From Enhydrobacter aerosaccus (lineage in GTDB: Bacteria; Pseudomonadota; Alphaproteobacteria; Reyranellales; Reyranellaceae), in contig CAIKZO010000112.1 of the NCBI GenBank assembly GCA_903832005.1, forward strand, positions 1 through 64,000: a stretch of 64,000 nt of DNA, written 5' to 3'. Under the pieces are notes generated by a model. It did no database searches. It saw nothing but the letters and a program-made list of their open reading frames with translations, and had not been told where the DNA came from. Below are positions 1-7,693 of this stretch, one piece after another. Both the position numbers and the translations under genes were made by a program. Numbering within the stretch: the first letter of the stretch is position 1; every line of letters begins with the position of its first letter.

Positions 1-118
1 AGCCCACCCGAGGAATAAACGAGGACGCAGGAAGGCCCCCCGCGGGGGGCCTTCCTGCCATCAGCCGTGACGCACTTTTACTCCGGCCAGCCGATGCATT
101 TTTACTCCGGCGTTGACA
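1..118. mobile_element. Terminus of an IS21-like insertion sequence (partial)
   Basis: Two near-identical direct repeats read GACGCACTTTTACTCCGGC and GATGCATTTTTACTCCGGC, about 24 bases apart, and the second runs into GTTGACA. Read on the minus strand the end starts TGTCAACGCCGGAGTAAA, with a second CCGGAGTAAAA copy further in. TG ends with several short subterminal repeats are typical of IS21-family elements. A perfect palindrome inside the end would fit a terminator behind the transposase operon. The transposase genes would lie left of the window, so family assignment is inference. The element seems to interrupt the reading frame described at 119-466. Confidence 0.45.
28..57. terminator. 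Perfect 30-base palindrome, probable terminator hairpin
   Basis: The two 15-base arms, CAGGAAGGCCCCCCG and its exact complement, meet without a spacer. The RNA form would be a very GC-rich hairpin. No T tract follows on either side, so this is a hairpin of terminator type rather than a classical intrinsic terminator. Its position between the presumed IS21 transposase operon (off the left edge) and the subterminal repeats suggests it ends that operon's transcript. Confidence 0.5.
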
Positions 119-466
119 CTTGGGGTCAGTAAACGCGAACAGAACTGCGCCCCCCATCAAAGTGTTGGTCACACACTGCAGAGTTACGGCGTCCCTCCAT
201 GCAATCTCGTCCGCCGTTGTCGGTCCCTCGTAGGCCGAGATGCAGACGACCACTGGGGCCCGGCGACCTAGGGCCGCCTTATAGGCTGCGCTATCAAGTG
301 CCTCTCGCGTCATTCGATCAGGTACGAGTTTCAGCACGCGCCGCCACTGAGCGACGGCTTTCGCGGGGTCTTTGTGAACGTGGATGTGCACGAGTCGCCT
401 CAACTGGTTGAGGCCGCCGTGGCGCGCAAGGCGTCGATGCGCTATACTTTCGTTAACCTTCCACAA
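119..466 (-). pseudogene. Interrupted reading frame of unknown function
   Basis: On the minus strand a stop-free frame runs left from about position 540 into the IS end and off the window. The part from a possible TTG start at 466 to 119 has a plausible protein composition, with an internal ATG at 313 and stretches such as LARHGGLNQLRRLVHIHVHK and RAPVVVCISAYEGPTTADE. The frame then enters the IS21-like end, so the original C-terminus is lost or displaced. I recognise no family and see no convincing ribosome binding site, so it may be a chance open frame. Confidence 0.3.
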
Positions 467-515
467 GGTACCGTTAGATAGCGACCGGCCGCTCCCGCAT
501 GGGGCGGCCGGATTT

Positions 516-827
516 CTATTTGATGGTGGAAGAGACCCCCGGCGTACCGAGACGCTTAATCTCGCTGGTAGGTATCCGCACTGCTCGCCCAAAGCGCCGC
601 ACGCGCAACTCTCCAGCCACAATCAAATTGTGCAAAGTCATCCGCGAGAGCTTGAGTTTGCGCCCTGCCTCATCGAGCGTTGCTAGTACAGCATCGTCGT
701 CGGCGGTGGCGTCGCCTTTACCCCCCGCCTCCCCAAGATGACGTGAGCGGGATTTACGAGCGCGCTTGCGCCCGCGCTTTTCGAGATTGCCATGGACAGC
801 GGCAGTGGCTGGTTTGCGTTCAAGCAT
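516..827 (-). CDS. Excisionase-like helix-turn-helix protein
   Basis: A protein of about 103 residues. Its C-terminal half (TLDEAGRKLKLSRMTLHNLI, then AGELRVRRFGRAVRIPTSEI) has the pattern of an excisionase/MerR-type winged helix (HTH_17), which binds DNA next to attachment sites or controls the integrase. The N-terminal half is basic and looks disordered. The ATG at 827 is chosen because AGAGG lies six bases upstream; an in-frame start at 929 would add 34 residues without family support. It is the last gene of the leftward run integrase, unknown gene, this gene, which supports a role in island excision. Confidence 0.6.
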   Translation of the reverse strand: MLERKPATAAVHGNLEKRGRKRARKSRSRHLGEAGGKGDATADDDAVLATLDEAGRKLKLSRMTLHNLIVAGELRVRRFGRAVRIPTSEIKRLGTPGVSSTIK

Positions 828-947
828 GTCGACCTCTTGGAAAAGAAAAAGGGCGACATCCATATGCACGCACAACCTGCAGCGTCCATCTATCCGGGGG
901 CCGCGTTTGCTCATAAGAAAGCGGCCCATTCCACGCCCGCTTGAGTT

Positions 948-1475
948 TTATCGCTTGTTTCGGTAACGCCACCACGAGCGTATCTGGTCCGCCTTCACTA
1001 AACCGCCTAGCTCCGCGGCGACGCTATAGGATGCTGGCCGCACTTTTACCGAGTATGTCGAGGGCTTAGGATCACCGTCCTCGTGCAGAGGCGGCGGATT
1101 GATCAGCGTTTCCATTCGTTTGATAGCCCATTTCTTTATTAGCTCTGGATCTCCTCTCAGCGCATCTAGCAGCGCCTGCGGATTACGCGGTGGGTCGAGG
1201 TACGGGAGCCCTTCGGGCGAGCGCTTTAAAGCCTCAGCGAACGGGATCCACTTACGCTTGCCTTCCGCGTTTAGCGCCCGCCTCGCGCCTCGCAGTATTG
1301 CTGCACGCAGGGCGGTATTCGGGTCACGTCCAAGCATAATTGCGTGATTTTTGTGATGATCCAGCTTGGGCTTGTATTGGTCCAGCACTACGGAGAGCAC
1401 TTTGCAAACGAGATCATGGGCGTCGCTCTCAGCCTCGACGTGCTCTTTTGGTTTAAGACGCTTCGGCTTTGCCAT
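948..1475 (-). CDS. Island protein of unknown function
   Basis: 175 residues, basic (starts MAKPKRLKPKEH and ends WWRYRNKR). It is soluble, with no signal peptide or membrane segment, and I do not recognise the family. It starts 16 bases after the integrase stop on the same strand and is followed by the excisionase-like gene, so it is probably cotranscribed with them. This points to an island-maintenance or accessory role, but that is inferred from position only. Confidence 0.6.
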   Translation of the reverse strand: MAKPKRLKPKEHVEAESDAHDLVCKVLSVVLDQYKPKLDHHKNHAIMLGRDPNTALRAAILRGARRALNAEGKRKWIPFAEALKRSPEGLPYLDPPRNPQALLDALRGDPELIKKWAIKRMETLINPPPLHEDGDPKPSTYSVKVRPASYSVAAELGGLVKADQIRSWWRYRNKR

Positions 1476-1491
1476 GACGGCTCCGTGATCC

Positions 1492-2712
1492 TCAGCGTGG
1501 CTCGCGCAGCTTCCCAGTTTTGGCCTTCGGCGTCGCGCTGCAGGCGAAATCTCCCCAAGCCTGCATCAGTTCGCGTCGCTGCTCGAGGAGGTCGGACCTT
1601 GCATACGCCCGTTCGACGGCGCTGCCTACGACGTGAGCGAGAGCGGCCTCGGCGACTTCGCGGGGCGCGCGCGCCAGCTCGGCGGCCCAAACTCTAAACG
1701 ATGATCGCAGACCGTGAACGGTCGCATCACCGGGGGCTGCGCGCCGCAGGGTGTTCAACAAGGTGGTGAGGGACAGCGGCCGGTCTTTTGCAAAACCCGG
1801 AAAGACACGCTCGTCCTGGCGCAACTTCGCAACTTCCTTCAAAACCTCAAGCGCTTGCTTTGACAAGGGGACGCGATGTTCGCGCTCAGCCTTCATGCGC
1901 ACCGATGGCTTTGTCCAGATCTCGTGTTTCAAGTCGATCTGCCCCCACGTGGCGCCAACGGCGCGTTTGTCGCCAACGGCCTCAGATGCACGACAGGCTG
2001 TTAGTATAATGAAGCGGACCGCCAAAGCCGCGACCCCCGACGTCTTCTTCAGCTTGTGCATGGCGCTAGGGACAGCCTCGACTGGTAAGGACTCGTGATG
2101 CCTCACCTTGCGGACTTTGCCCGCCATCGGGAGCAGATGGTCAAGGCCGCCTTTCCATCGAGCCGGGTTTTCGCCTTCGCACAACCCCCGTGCCTTAGCG
2201 TAGTCAAGGATCGCCTCAATCCGCCCACGAACGCGACGCGCGGTCTCCGTTTTGGTCGACCAGATTGGCTTCAAAACGGCGAGCACGTCGTTAACAGTTA
2301 TCTCGCGGGCTTGCCGCGTACCAATCTCAGCCGAGGCGTAAGTCTGAAGGCTCGCCTTCCACTGCGCCGCAGACTTGGGATTGCGCCAGCCGGGCTTGTG
2401 GGCCTCGATGTACTCGTCACGCAGGGCGTCGAACGTAGCTGCCGCTGGGGATGGCCGCCTGCGTTCGCCCAGCGGGTCCCTGCCAGCGTGCAACGTCCGG
2501 CGGTGCTCAAGGACGGCATCACGTGCCGCGGCAAGGCCAACCACGGGATAAGCGCCGAGGCCCAGCTCGTGGGCCTTGCTAAATCGTTGATATCTAAAGA
2601 GCCAAGACCGACTGCCAGCGCTCGTTACTTGTAGATAGAGGCCGCCGCCACATGCATGGCGGCCGGGGGCGCGCAGACGCTCAACTTGCGCTGCAGTGAG
2701 CTTCTTGGCCAC
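1492..2712 (-). CDS. int: P4-type tyrosine integrase
   Basis: A site-specific recombinase of about 406 residues. The N-terminal DUF4102/P4-integrase arm-binding domain (LTAAQVERLRAP, GGGLYLQV) is followed by a core-binding domain (RRVRGRIEAILDYAKARG) and a catalytic domain. In numbering from GTG 2724 the catalytic residues are about Arg245 (LTACRASEA), Lys278, His337 and Arg340 (HGLRS), His364 and the nucleophile Tyr374 (AYARSD), so all are present. GTG 2712 is preferred over GTG 2724 because GGAGG sits five bases before it. The gene lies about 130 bases from the 3' end of tRNA-Ser and points away from it, the usual arrangement for an island integrated at a tRNA. Confidence 0.9.
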   Translation of the reverse strand: MAKKLTAAQVERLRAPGRHACGGGLYLQVTSAGSRSWLFRYQRFSKAHELGLGAYPVVGLAAARDAVLEHRRTLHAGRDPLGERRRPSPAAATFDALRDEYIEAHKPGWRNPKSAAQWKASLQTYASAEIGTRQAREITVNDVLAVLKPIWSTKTETARRVRGRIEAILDYAKARGLCEGENPARWKGGLDHLLPMAGKVRKVRHHESLPVEAVPSAMHKLKKTSGVAALAVRFIILTACRASEAVGDKRAVGATWGQIDLKHEIWTKPSVRMKAEREHRVPLSKQALEVLKEVAKLRQDERVFPGFAKDRPLSLTTLLNTLRRAAPGDATVHGLRSSFRVWAAELARAPREVAEAALAHVVGSAVERAYARSDLLEQRRELMQAWGDFACSATPKAKTGKLREPR

Positions 2713-2844
2713 GCACTCCTCCACAACCCACAGGCTTACCCATAGTCGTGATGATACAGCGGCTTACAGTGGAGGACAACAGAAGCACAAAACACACCTG
2801 TTATTGCAACGGTTGACATGGGTTGACAGCCGTTTGCATGGTAG

Positions 2845-2934
2845 TGGCGGATGGGGTGGGATTCGAACCCACGGTGGGCGTGAACCCACGCCGGTTTTCA
2901 AGACCGGTGCCTTAAACCGCTCGGCCACCCATCC
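2845..2934 (-). tRNA. tRNA-Ser (anticodon UGA)
   Basis: On the minus strand the gene begins GGATGGGTGGCCGAGCGGT and ends with CCCATCC, the discriminator G and an encoded CCA. The anticodon arm is CCGGT-CTTGAAA-ACCGG, giving anticodon UGA for UCA codons. A long variable arm (GTGGG/CCCAC type) and GGTTCGAATCC in the T arm confirm a class II serine tRNA. The 90-base length is normal. Its 3' end faces the integrase and is the likely attachment site of the island at the left of the window; no second copy of the tRNA 3' end is visible inside the window. Confidence 0.96.
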
Positions 2935-3047
2935 AACCTGCTGCTCGCGCAGGTTCTTACAGCATTGCCCGGCATAGCGTCGAGCCGTGTTGCGCCCGCG
3001 ACACTGACTCCGTTTACATCGGAAGTCTCCGGGTGACAGGGTAGAGC

Positions 3048-3854
3048 ATGCGTCACGTCCCCCTTGTACTTGTCGCGACGCTGGCTTGGGCGTTCGCGAG
3101 CGCCAGTCGCGCACAGGACATCTCCTTTACCAACAGCGGCTTGCCGGCCGTCTCCGGCCTGAACGGCAAGTTCTCGCTCGAGAGCGGCGTCGAAGGCACG
3201 CCGGGCGGGAGCAACGCCCTGAGCATCGCCAGCGGGTCGATCACCATGCCGCTCGGTCACGCCTTCGGCCTGCAGGTCGACGGCAACGGCGTGACGTCCG
3301 ACGGCCTCTTCGGCGGCGGCAGCACGGCGCATCTGTTCTGGCGCGATCCGGCAATCGGGCTCCTCGGCCCTTACGCAACGATCGAGGGCGGCGCGGACGG
3401 GCATGTCGGATGGTATGGCGCGGAGGGCGAGCTCTATGCCGGGCTGGTCACTCTCGGCGCCAACGCAGGCTACCTGGACACCGCGGCCCTCACGGCAGCC
3501 GGCGCGCAGAGCGGCGGCTTCTACACGGGCCACCTCACGGGCTATCCCGTGCCCGACCTCGCCTTGACGGCTGGACTCAGGTCGATCGTCGGCCATGTCG
3601 CGGCCACAGGCGGGGTCGAGTTCCAGCCCACGTTCGGCCAGCAGCACAACATCTCGCTTTTCGTCGATGCCGAAGCGGGCGCTCAATCTTCCTACACGGT
3701 CCTCGCAGGACTGCGGATTTACTTTGGCTCCGACAAGACGCTGATCCGACGCCATCGCGAGGACGATCCGGCGGCCAATCCGGACTGGGGCTTCACGTTC
3801 GAACAGATGATGCAGGGCTTGGACCACTCGAACGGCAATGGCTGGTGGGACTAA
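3048..3854 (+). CDS. Secreted or outer-membrane beta-rich protein, unknown function
   Basis: 268 residues with a signal peptide (MRHVPLVLVATLAWAFASASRAQ, cleavage near residue 23). The rest alternates hydrophobic and Gly/Ala-rich segments (GLQVDGNG, GPYATIEGGADGHVGWYGAEG, LALTAGLRSIVGHVA) ending in LRIYFG, as in outer-membrane beta-barrel proteins, then a charged tail ending in WWD. No characterised family is recognised. It stands about 110 bases beyond the tRNA-Ser gene on the other strand and 49 bases before the next gene, so the two could be cotranscribed. Confidence 0.7.
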   Translation: MRHVPLVLVATLAWAFASASRAQDISFTNSGLPAVSGLNGKFSLESGVEGTPGGSNALSIASGSITMPLGHAFGLQVDGNGVTSDGLFGGGSTAHLFWRDPAIGLLGPYATIEGGADGHVGWYGAEGELYAGLVTLGANAGYLDTAALTAAGAQSGGFYTGHLTGYPVPDLALTAGLRSIVGHVAATGGVEFQPTFGQQHNISLFVDAEAGAQSSYTVLAGLRIYFGSDKTLIRRHREDDPAANPDWGFTFEQMMQGLDHSNGNGWWD

Positions 3855-3903
3855 CAGCTTCTTGTAGTATCGCCTGCCACAGCGTCGGCTGAGGAGGCAA
3901 GGG

Positions 3904-4728
3904 ATGCGCGTGCTGGCTTTGGGGTCATGTCGGGTGCACGACCCGCTGATCTCCGCGCAACAACAAGGCGAGATCGAATGCCTCAACGGCCAATTCAGGC
4001 CGCGACCGCCGCTTTATCTCCACGACGTCCGCGAGGCCGTCCAGTTCGTACGTCTGGTGCGCGGCGAGATTGCGATGCCGAAACGAATGCGGTGCTTTGC
4101 TTTCGACGGCGGCTTGCGCCTGCGCCGGAGCATGAAGGCACCGCTCGATCAGGCTGAGAGCTTGGTGATCGAGATCTGCACCGACAAGCACTACGAAGCC
4201 CGCGGCTGGACGCTCAATGTGAACGAAATCCACGCCCGCCTCGTTGTGGGCGGGGGCGCCGTCGCGGAAGAATGGTGGAAGGCGGTCGATCGGCAGCAGC
4301 GGCCATCAGAGGCGCTGATTCGCAGTGTCGAAGAGGCGTTGCGTCGGCGTTGGCAGAGGTTATGGCGGGTCGACGATGGCGAACGGCTGGTGCTGCGTGA
4401 ACTCACCCTGCGTTACCTGTCCGCCGCAGAGATCGCCGACGGGCTGGCTCGGCTTCAAACGCTCATCGCGCGACCCATCCTGGTCGTGCCGCATGTTGCC
4501 GTCCGCTTGCCCGACGGAAGCCTGCTCGCCGAGCGCCTCCGCCATGTCGAGAAGACCATCGAGGCTGCACGAAAGGTTGGATTGCCGGTGCTGGATCCCC
4601 GGACTTTCATCGAGCGTGACGGTCAGGCCAGTGTCCTCGACAACGCGGGGACGGACTTCCACCACTATGCAGCAGCATATTTGCCGATTGTCGGCCGGGA
4701 CTTCGTCAAAGCGCTAAAGGCTAGATGA
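3904..4728 (+). CDS. Putative WcbI/SGNH-like enzyme
   Basis: 274 residues with no signal peptide. The N-terminus MRVLALGSCRVHDPL resembles block I of GSCFA/WcbI/SGNH-type proteins, where Ser or Cys in a GxC or GSC motif is nucleophilic. The C-terminal DFHHYAAAYLP could supply the Asp-x-x-His of block V. WcbI-type proteins are linked to polysaccharide acetylation, so an acyl-transfer or ester-cleaving role is possible, but this is inference from two short motifs. A strong GGAGG lies seven bases before the ATG. The next gene starts 48 bases on. Confidence 0.5.
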   Translation: MRVLALGSCRVHDPLISAQQQGEIECLNGQFRPRPPLYLHDVREAVQFVRLVRGEIAMPKRMRCFAFDGGLRLRRSMKAPLDQAESLVIEICTDKHYEARGWTLNVNEIHARLVVGGGAVAEEWWKAVDRQQRPSEALIRSVEEALRRRWQRLWRVDDGERLVLRELTLRYLSAAEIADGLARLQTLIARPILVVPHVAVRLPDGSLLAERLRHVEKTIEAARKVGLPVLDPRTFIERDGQASVLDNAGTDFHHYAAAYLPIVGRDFVKALKAR

Positions 4729-4776
4729 TGCGGACGGTTCCAAGGGTGGCCCAACATCGTGTATGATGGGGCGGCA

Positions 4777-5754
4777 ATGCCCCTTCACCGTCTCTGCGCC
4801 GCAGTTTTGTTGCTCGCCTGCCTGGGCGCCTGTGCGCATCGCGGGGCGAGCAGTGGCGGCGGCGGCGGAAGCAGCGTGGCCAGCCGAGGCGCCTACAAGG
4901 TCGGTGCGCCTTATGTGATCGACGGCGTCACCTATGTGCCCCAGGAAGAGTTCAACCACGTCGAGACCGGGGTCGCCTCCTGGTACGGGCCGGGCTTCCA
5001 CGGCAAGTCGACGGCCAACGGCGAGCAGTACAATCAGGAAGACCACACCGCGGCCCATCGCACCCTGCAGATGCCGGCGATCGTGCGGGTGACCAATCTC
5101 GACAACGGACGGTCGACGGTGGTGCGGGTCAACGACCGCGGACCTTATGCCCGTAGCCGGATCATCGATCTGTCACGCGCGGCGGCCCAGGACCTCGACA
5201 TCGTGCGCAATGGTACGGCGCATGTCCGGATCGACCAACTCTCGGCCGAGAGCGAGACGGTCAAGGAAGTGGCGATGGGCGGCGGCGGGGCGTCCGAACA
5301 GCAGGCCGCACTCGCGCAACTCGCCGCCGGCCAACGGACCGCGCCCGCAGCAGCCCCACCACCCATCCAGCAGGCTCCTGTCCAACAGACACCGTTCCAG
5401 CAGGCACCACCGCCGCCACCGCAAGAAGTCTTCGTCCGCGCCGAGCCACCGCCGACGCGTCCGGCACCTGTGGGTAAGAGCGGTCCGACGATTGCCTCGA
5501 TTGCCTCGGGAACGTCTCAATCCGGCGGCAGCTTCTATGTCCAGACGGGCGCGTTCTCGACGATGAACAACGCGCAGCGTCAGCGCGACTTGATCAGCAG
5601 TTACGGCTCGACGGAGATTTTCCAGGCCTCGGCCGGTGGGCACGAGGTATACCGCGTGAGAGTAGGGCCCTATACGACCCCGGACGCCGCCGGCATCGTC
5701 GCCGATCGGTTGAAGCGGTCAGGGTATGGTGAGGCACGTGTTGTGGCGGATTGA
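4777..5754 (+). CDS. rlpA: Septal ring lytic transglycosylase RlpA (lipoprotein)
   Basis: About 325 residues. MPLHRLCAAVLLLACLGAC gives a lipoprotein signal with lipobox LGAC, so start 4777 is chosen over GTG 4759. A double-psi beta-barrel follows (ETGVASWYGPGFHGKSTANG, and VRVNDRGPYARSRIIDLSRA with the catalytic-type Asp), then a Pro/Gln-rich linker (about 180-230) and a C-terminal SPOR domain (SGGSFYVQTGAFSTMNNA, VYRVRVGPYTTP). RlpA cleaves peptidoglycan strands lacking stem peptides; SPOR targets it to the septum. It overlaps the DD-carboxypeptidase gene by 29 bases, linking two cell-wall enzymes. Confidence 0.92.
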   Translation: MPLHRLCAAVLLLACLGACAHRGASSGGGGGSSVASRGAYKVGAPYVIDGVTYVPQEEFNHVETGVASWYGPGFHGKSTANGEQYNQEDHTAAHRTLQMPAIVRVTNLDNGRSTVVRVNDRGPYARSRIIDLSRAAAQDLDIVRNGTAHVRIDQLSAESETVKEVAMGGGGASEQQAALAQLAAGQRTAPAAAPPPIQQAPVQQTPFQQAPPPPPQEVFVRAEPPPTRPAPVGKSGPTIASIASGTSQSGGSFYVQTGAFSTMNNAQRQRDLISSYGSTEIFQASAGGHEVYRVRVGPYTTPDAAGIVADRLKRSGYGEARVVAD

Positions 5755-7051
5755 TCGAAACCGATTCCTCGCAGTTCTCCTGGCGCTGACCGCGGTCGCC
5801 GGACCGGCGATCGACGTCCATGCCCAACAGGCTGAGCAGCCCAAGCGCCAGCAGGCCAAGCCTCGGCCGCCGGCGGCCGCCAAGCCTGCGCCTACGCCCG
5901 CACAGCCCGGTCCCAAGCAGGCTGCCGCCGCGCAGGCCGCGAAGCTCGATGCCGCCGGCCCCTCGCAGATCGGCCCGCCGACGATCGCGCGCTTCGCCTG
6001 CCTGATCGACGCCCAGACCGGCACGGTGCTGCTGGCCAAGGACGCCGAGAAGCCGATGGCGCCGTCGTCGATGGCGAAGATGATGACGGTCTATCTGCTG
6101 TTCGAGGATCTCGCGTCGGGCAAGCTGAAGATGGACACGCGCTTTGCGGTCAGCGAGCGCGCCTATGCGATCACGCGCGGCACGCATTCGTCGACCATGT
6201 TCCTCGAGCGTACCGACAGTCCGTCCATCGGCGACCTGATCCAGGGCATCATCGTCGTGTCGGGCAACGATGCCAGCGTCGCCGTCGCCGAAGGCATGGC
6301 CGGCAGCGAAGAGACCTTTGCCGAGCGCATGAACAAGGAAGCGCGCGCGATCGGCCTCACCGGATCGGTGTTCAAGAATTCTTCCGGCTGGCCCGCCGAG
6401 GGACAGATGGTGACGGCGCGCGATCTCGCGGTGCTGGCGATGCGGACGATCCGCGATTTCCCGCAGTTCTATCACTACTACTCACAGCGCGATTTCGCCT
6501 TCAACGGCAAGACCCAGTCGAACCGCAATCTCGACCTCAAGAACGTGCCCGGTGTCGACGGTCTCAAGACCGGCCATACCGAGGAGGGCGGCTTCGGCCA
6601 GACGACGTCGGCGATCCGCGACGGCCGTAGATTGATTCTCGTGGTGAACGGCCTGGGTTCGATGGCGGACCGCGCGCAGGAGACCGCCCGGCTGATCGAA
6701 TGGGGCTTCCGCGAATCGAGTAACGTCACGCTCCTGAAGGCAGGCGATGCTGTGGCGGAGGCGCCGGTATGGCTGGGGGCCCAGGACAAAGTGTCCCTGG
6801 TGATCCCACACGCGGTCATGGTCACGAACACCGTTGGCCAGACCAATCAGCCACGCATCGTCGCGCGCTTCGACGGTCCGATCCCCGCGCCGATCGTCAA
6901 AGGCGCCCAGATCGGCACCGCCGTGGTCACCATGCCGGATGGACGGGTGATCGAGTATCCGCTGCAGGCGGGGGCCGACGTCGCACGGGCCAGCATGATC
7001 AGCCGCATGTCGACCCTGGTCCGTCACTACCTCCTCGGCTGGGCATCGTGA
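5726..7051 (+). CDS. D-alanyl-D-alanine carboxypeptidase (peptidase S11)
   Basis: 441 residues, a low-molecular-mass penicillin-binding protein that trims the terminal D-Ala from peptidoglycan stem peptides. A signal peptide (RFLAVLLALTAVAGPAIDVHA) and a Pro/Ala/Lys-rich segment (about 35-80) precede the transpeptidase-like domain. The three active-site motifs are present: SMAK (Ser115, Lys118), SGN (179-181) and KTG (281-283). The C-terminal beta domain (KVSLVIPHAVMV onward) is of the PBP5 type. The start lies inside the end of rlpA, and the stop shares bases with the tmk GTG start (GTGA), so rlpA, this gene, tmk and holB probably form one operon. Confidence 0.93.
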   Translation: MVRHVLWRIDRNRFLAVLLALTAVAGPAIDVHAQQAEQPKRQQAKPRPPAAAKPAPTPAQPGPKQAAAAQAAKLDAAGPSQIGPPTIARFACLIDAQTGTVLLAKDAEKPMAPSSMAKMMTVYLLFEDLASGKLKMDTRFAVSERAYAITRGTHSSTMFLERTDSPSIGDLIQGIIVVSGNDASVAVAEGMAGSEETFAERMNKEARAIGLTGSVFKNSSGWPAEGQMVTARDLAVLAMRTIRDFPQFYHYYSQRDFAFNGKTQSNRNLDLKNVPGVDGLKTGHTEEGGFGQTTSAIRDGRRLILVVNGLGSMADRAQETARLIEWGFRESSNVTLLKAGDAVAEAPVWLGAQDKVSLVIPHAVMVTNTVGQTNQPRIVARFDGPIPAPIVKGAQIGTAVVTMPDGRVIEYPLQAGADVARASMISRMSTLVRHYLLGWAS

Positions 7052-7686
7052 ACGGCGGAACGCCGGGTCGTTTCATCACTCTCGAGGGCGGCGAAGGGGC
7101 CGGCAAGTCCACGCAGATCGGGCTGCTCAAGACGTGGCTCGAAGGCCGCGGCAAGACCGTCGTCGCAACGCGCGAGCCGGGCGGTGCACCGGGCGCCGAG
7201 ATGATCCGCAAGCTGCTGGTCGAGGGACCGGTCGAGAAATGGGACGGCCCAACCGAGGCTCTCCTGCATTTCGCGGCCCGCCGCGAGCATCTCCGATCGA
7301 CCGTCTGGCCCGCGCTGAAGATCGGCAGTTGGGTGATCAGCGACCGCTTCGCCGATTCGACGCGCGCCTATCAGGGCTACGGCCATGGCCTCGACCTCGC
7401 GACCATCGAACGGCTTTACGAGGTCGCCGTGGGAGACTTCCGGCCCGACCTCACCCTGATCCTCGACCTGCCGATCGAGACGGGACTTGCGCGGGCAGCG
7501 GCCCGCCGCGGTACGGAGACCCGCTATGAAAACCTGCCCATCGCCTTCCACCAGCGAGTGAAGGCGGGCTTCCTTGAGATCGCCCGGAGCGAACCGCAGC
7601 GCTGCGCGGTGATCGACGCCGGCCACGATATCGATACTATTGCGGCCACGATCGCCCGCACCGTGGCCGATCGACTGGGAATCTGA
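7048..7686 (+). CDS. tmk: Thymidylate kinase
   Basis: 212 residues. It phosphorylates dTMP to dTDP. The P-loop GGEGAGKSTQ is near residues 11-20, followed by a DR-type motif (VISDRFADSTRAYQGYG) and the LID region (ARAAARRGTETRYE). GTG 7048 is chosen because the protein then begins MNGGTPGRFITLEGGEGAGK, the family layout, and overlaps the preceding stop as GTGA. A longer in-frame start at 6769 would lie inside the carboxypeptidase gene. holB follows after 7 bases, an arrangement frequent in proteobacteria. Confidence 0.95.
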   Translation: MNGGTPGRFITLEGGEGAGKSTQIGLLKTWLEGRGKTVVATREPGGAPGAEMIRKLLVEGPVEKWDGPTEALLHFAARREHLRSTVWPALKIGSWVISDRFADSTRAYQGYGHGLDLATIERLYEVAVGDFRPDLTLILDLPIETGLARAAARRGTETRYENLPIAFHQRVKAGFLEIARSEPQRCAVIDAGHDIDTIAATIARTVADRLGI

Positions 7687-7693
7687 TCGCACC

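Noticed and set aside
199..741. Short plus-strand open frames at the left end
   Set aside because: They overlap the excisionase-like gene or the minus-strand frame, have no start signals and have Arg/Pro-rich shadow composition.
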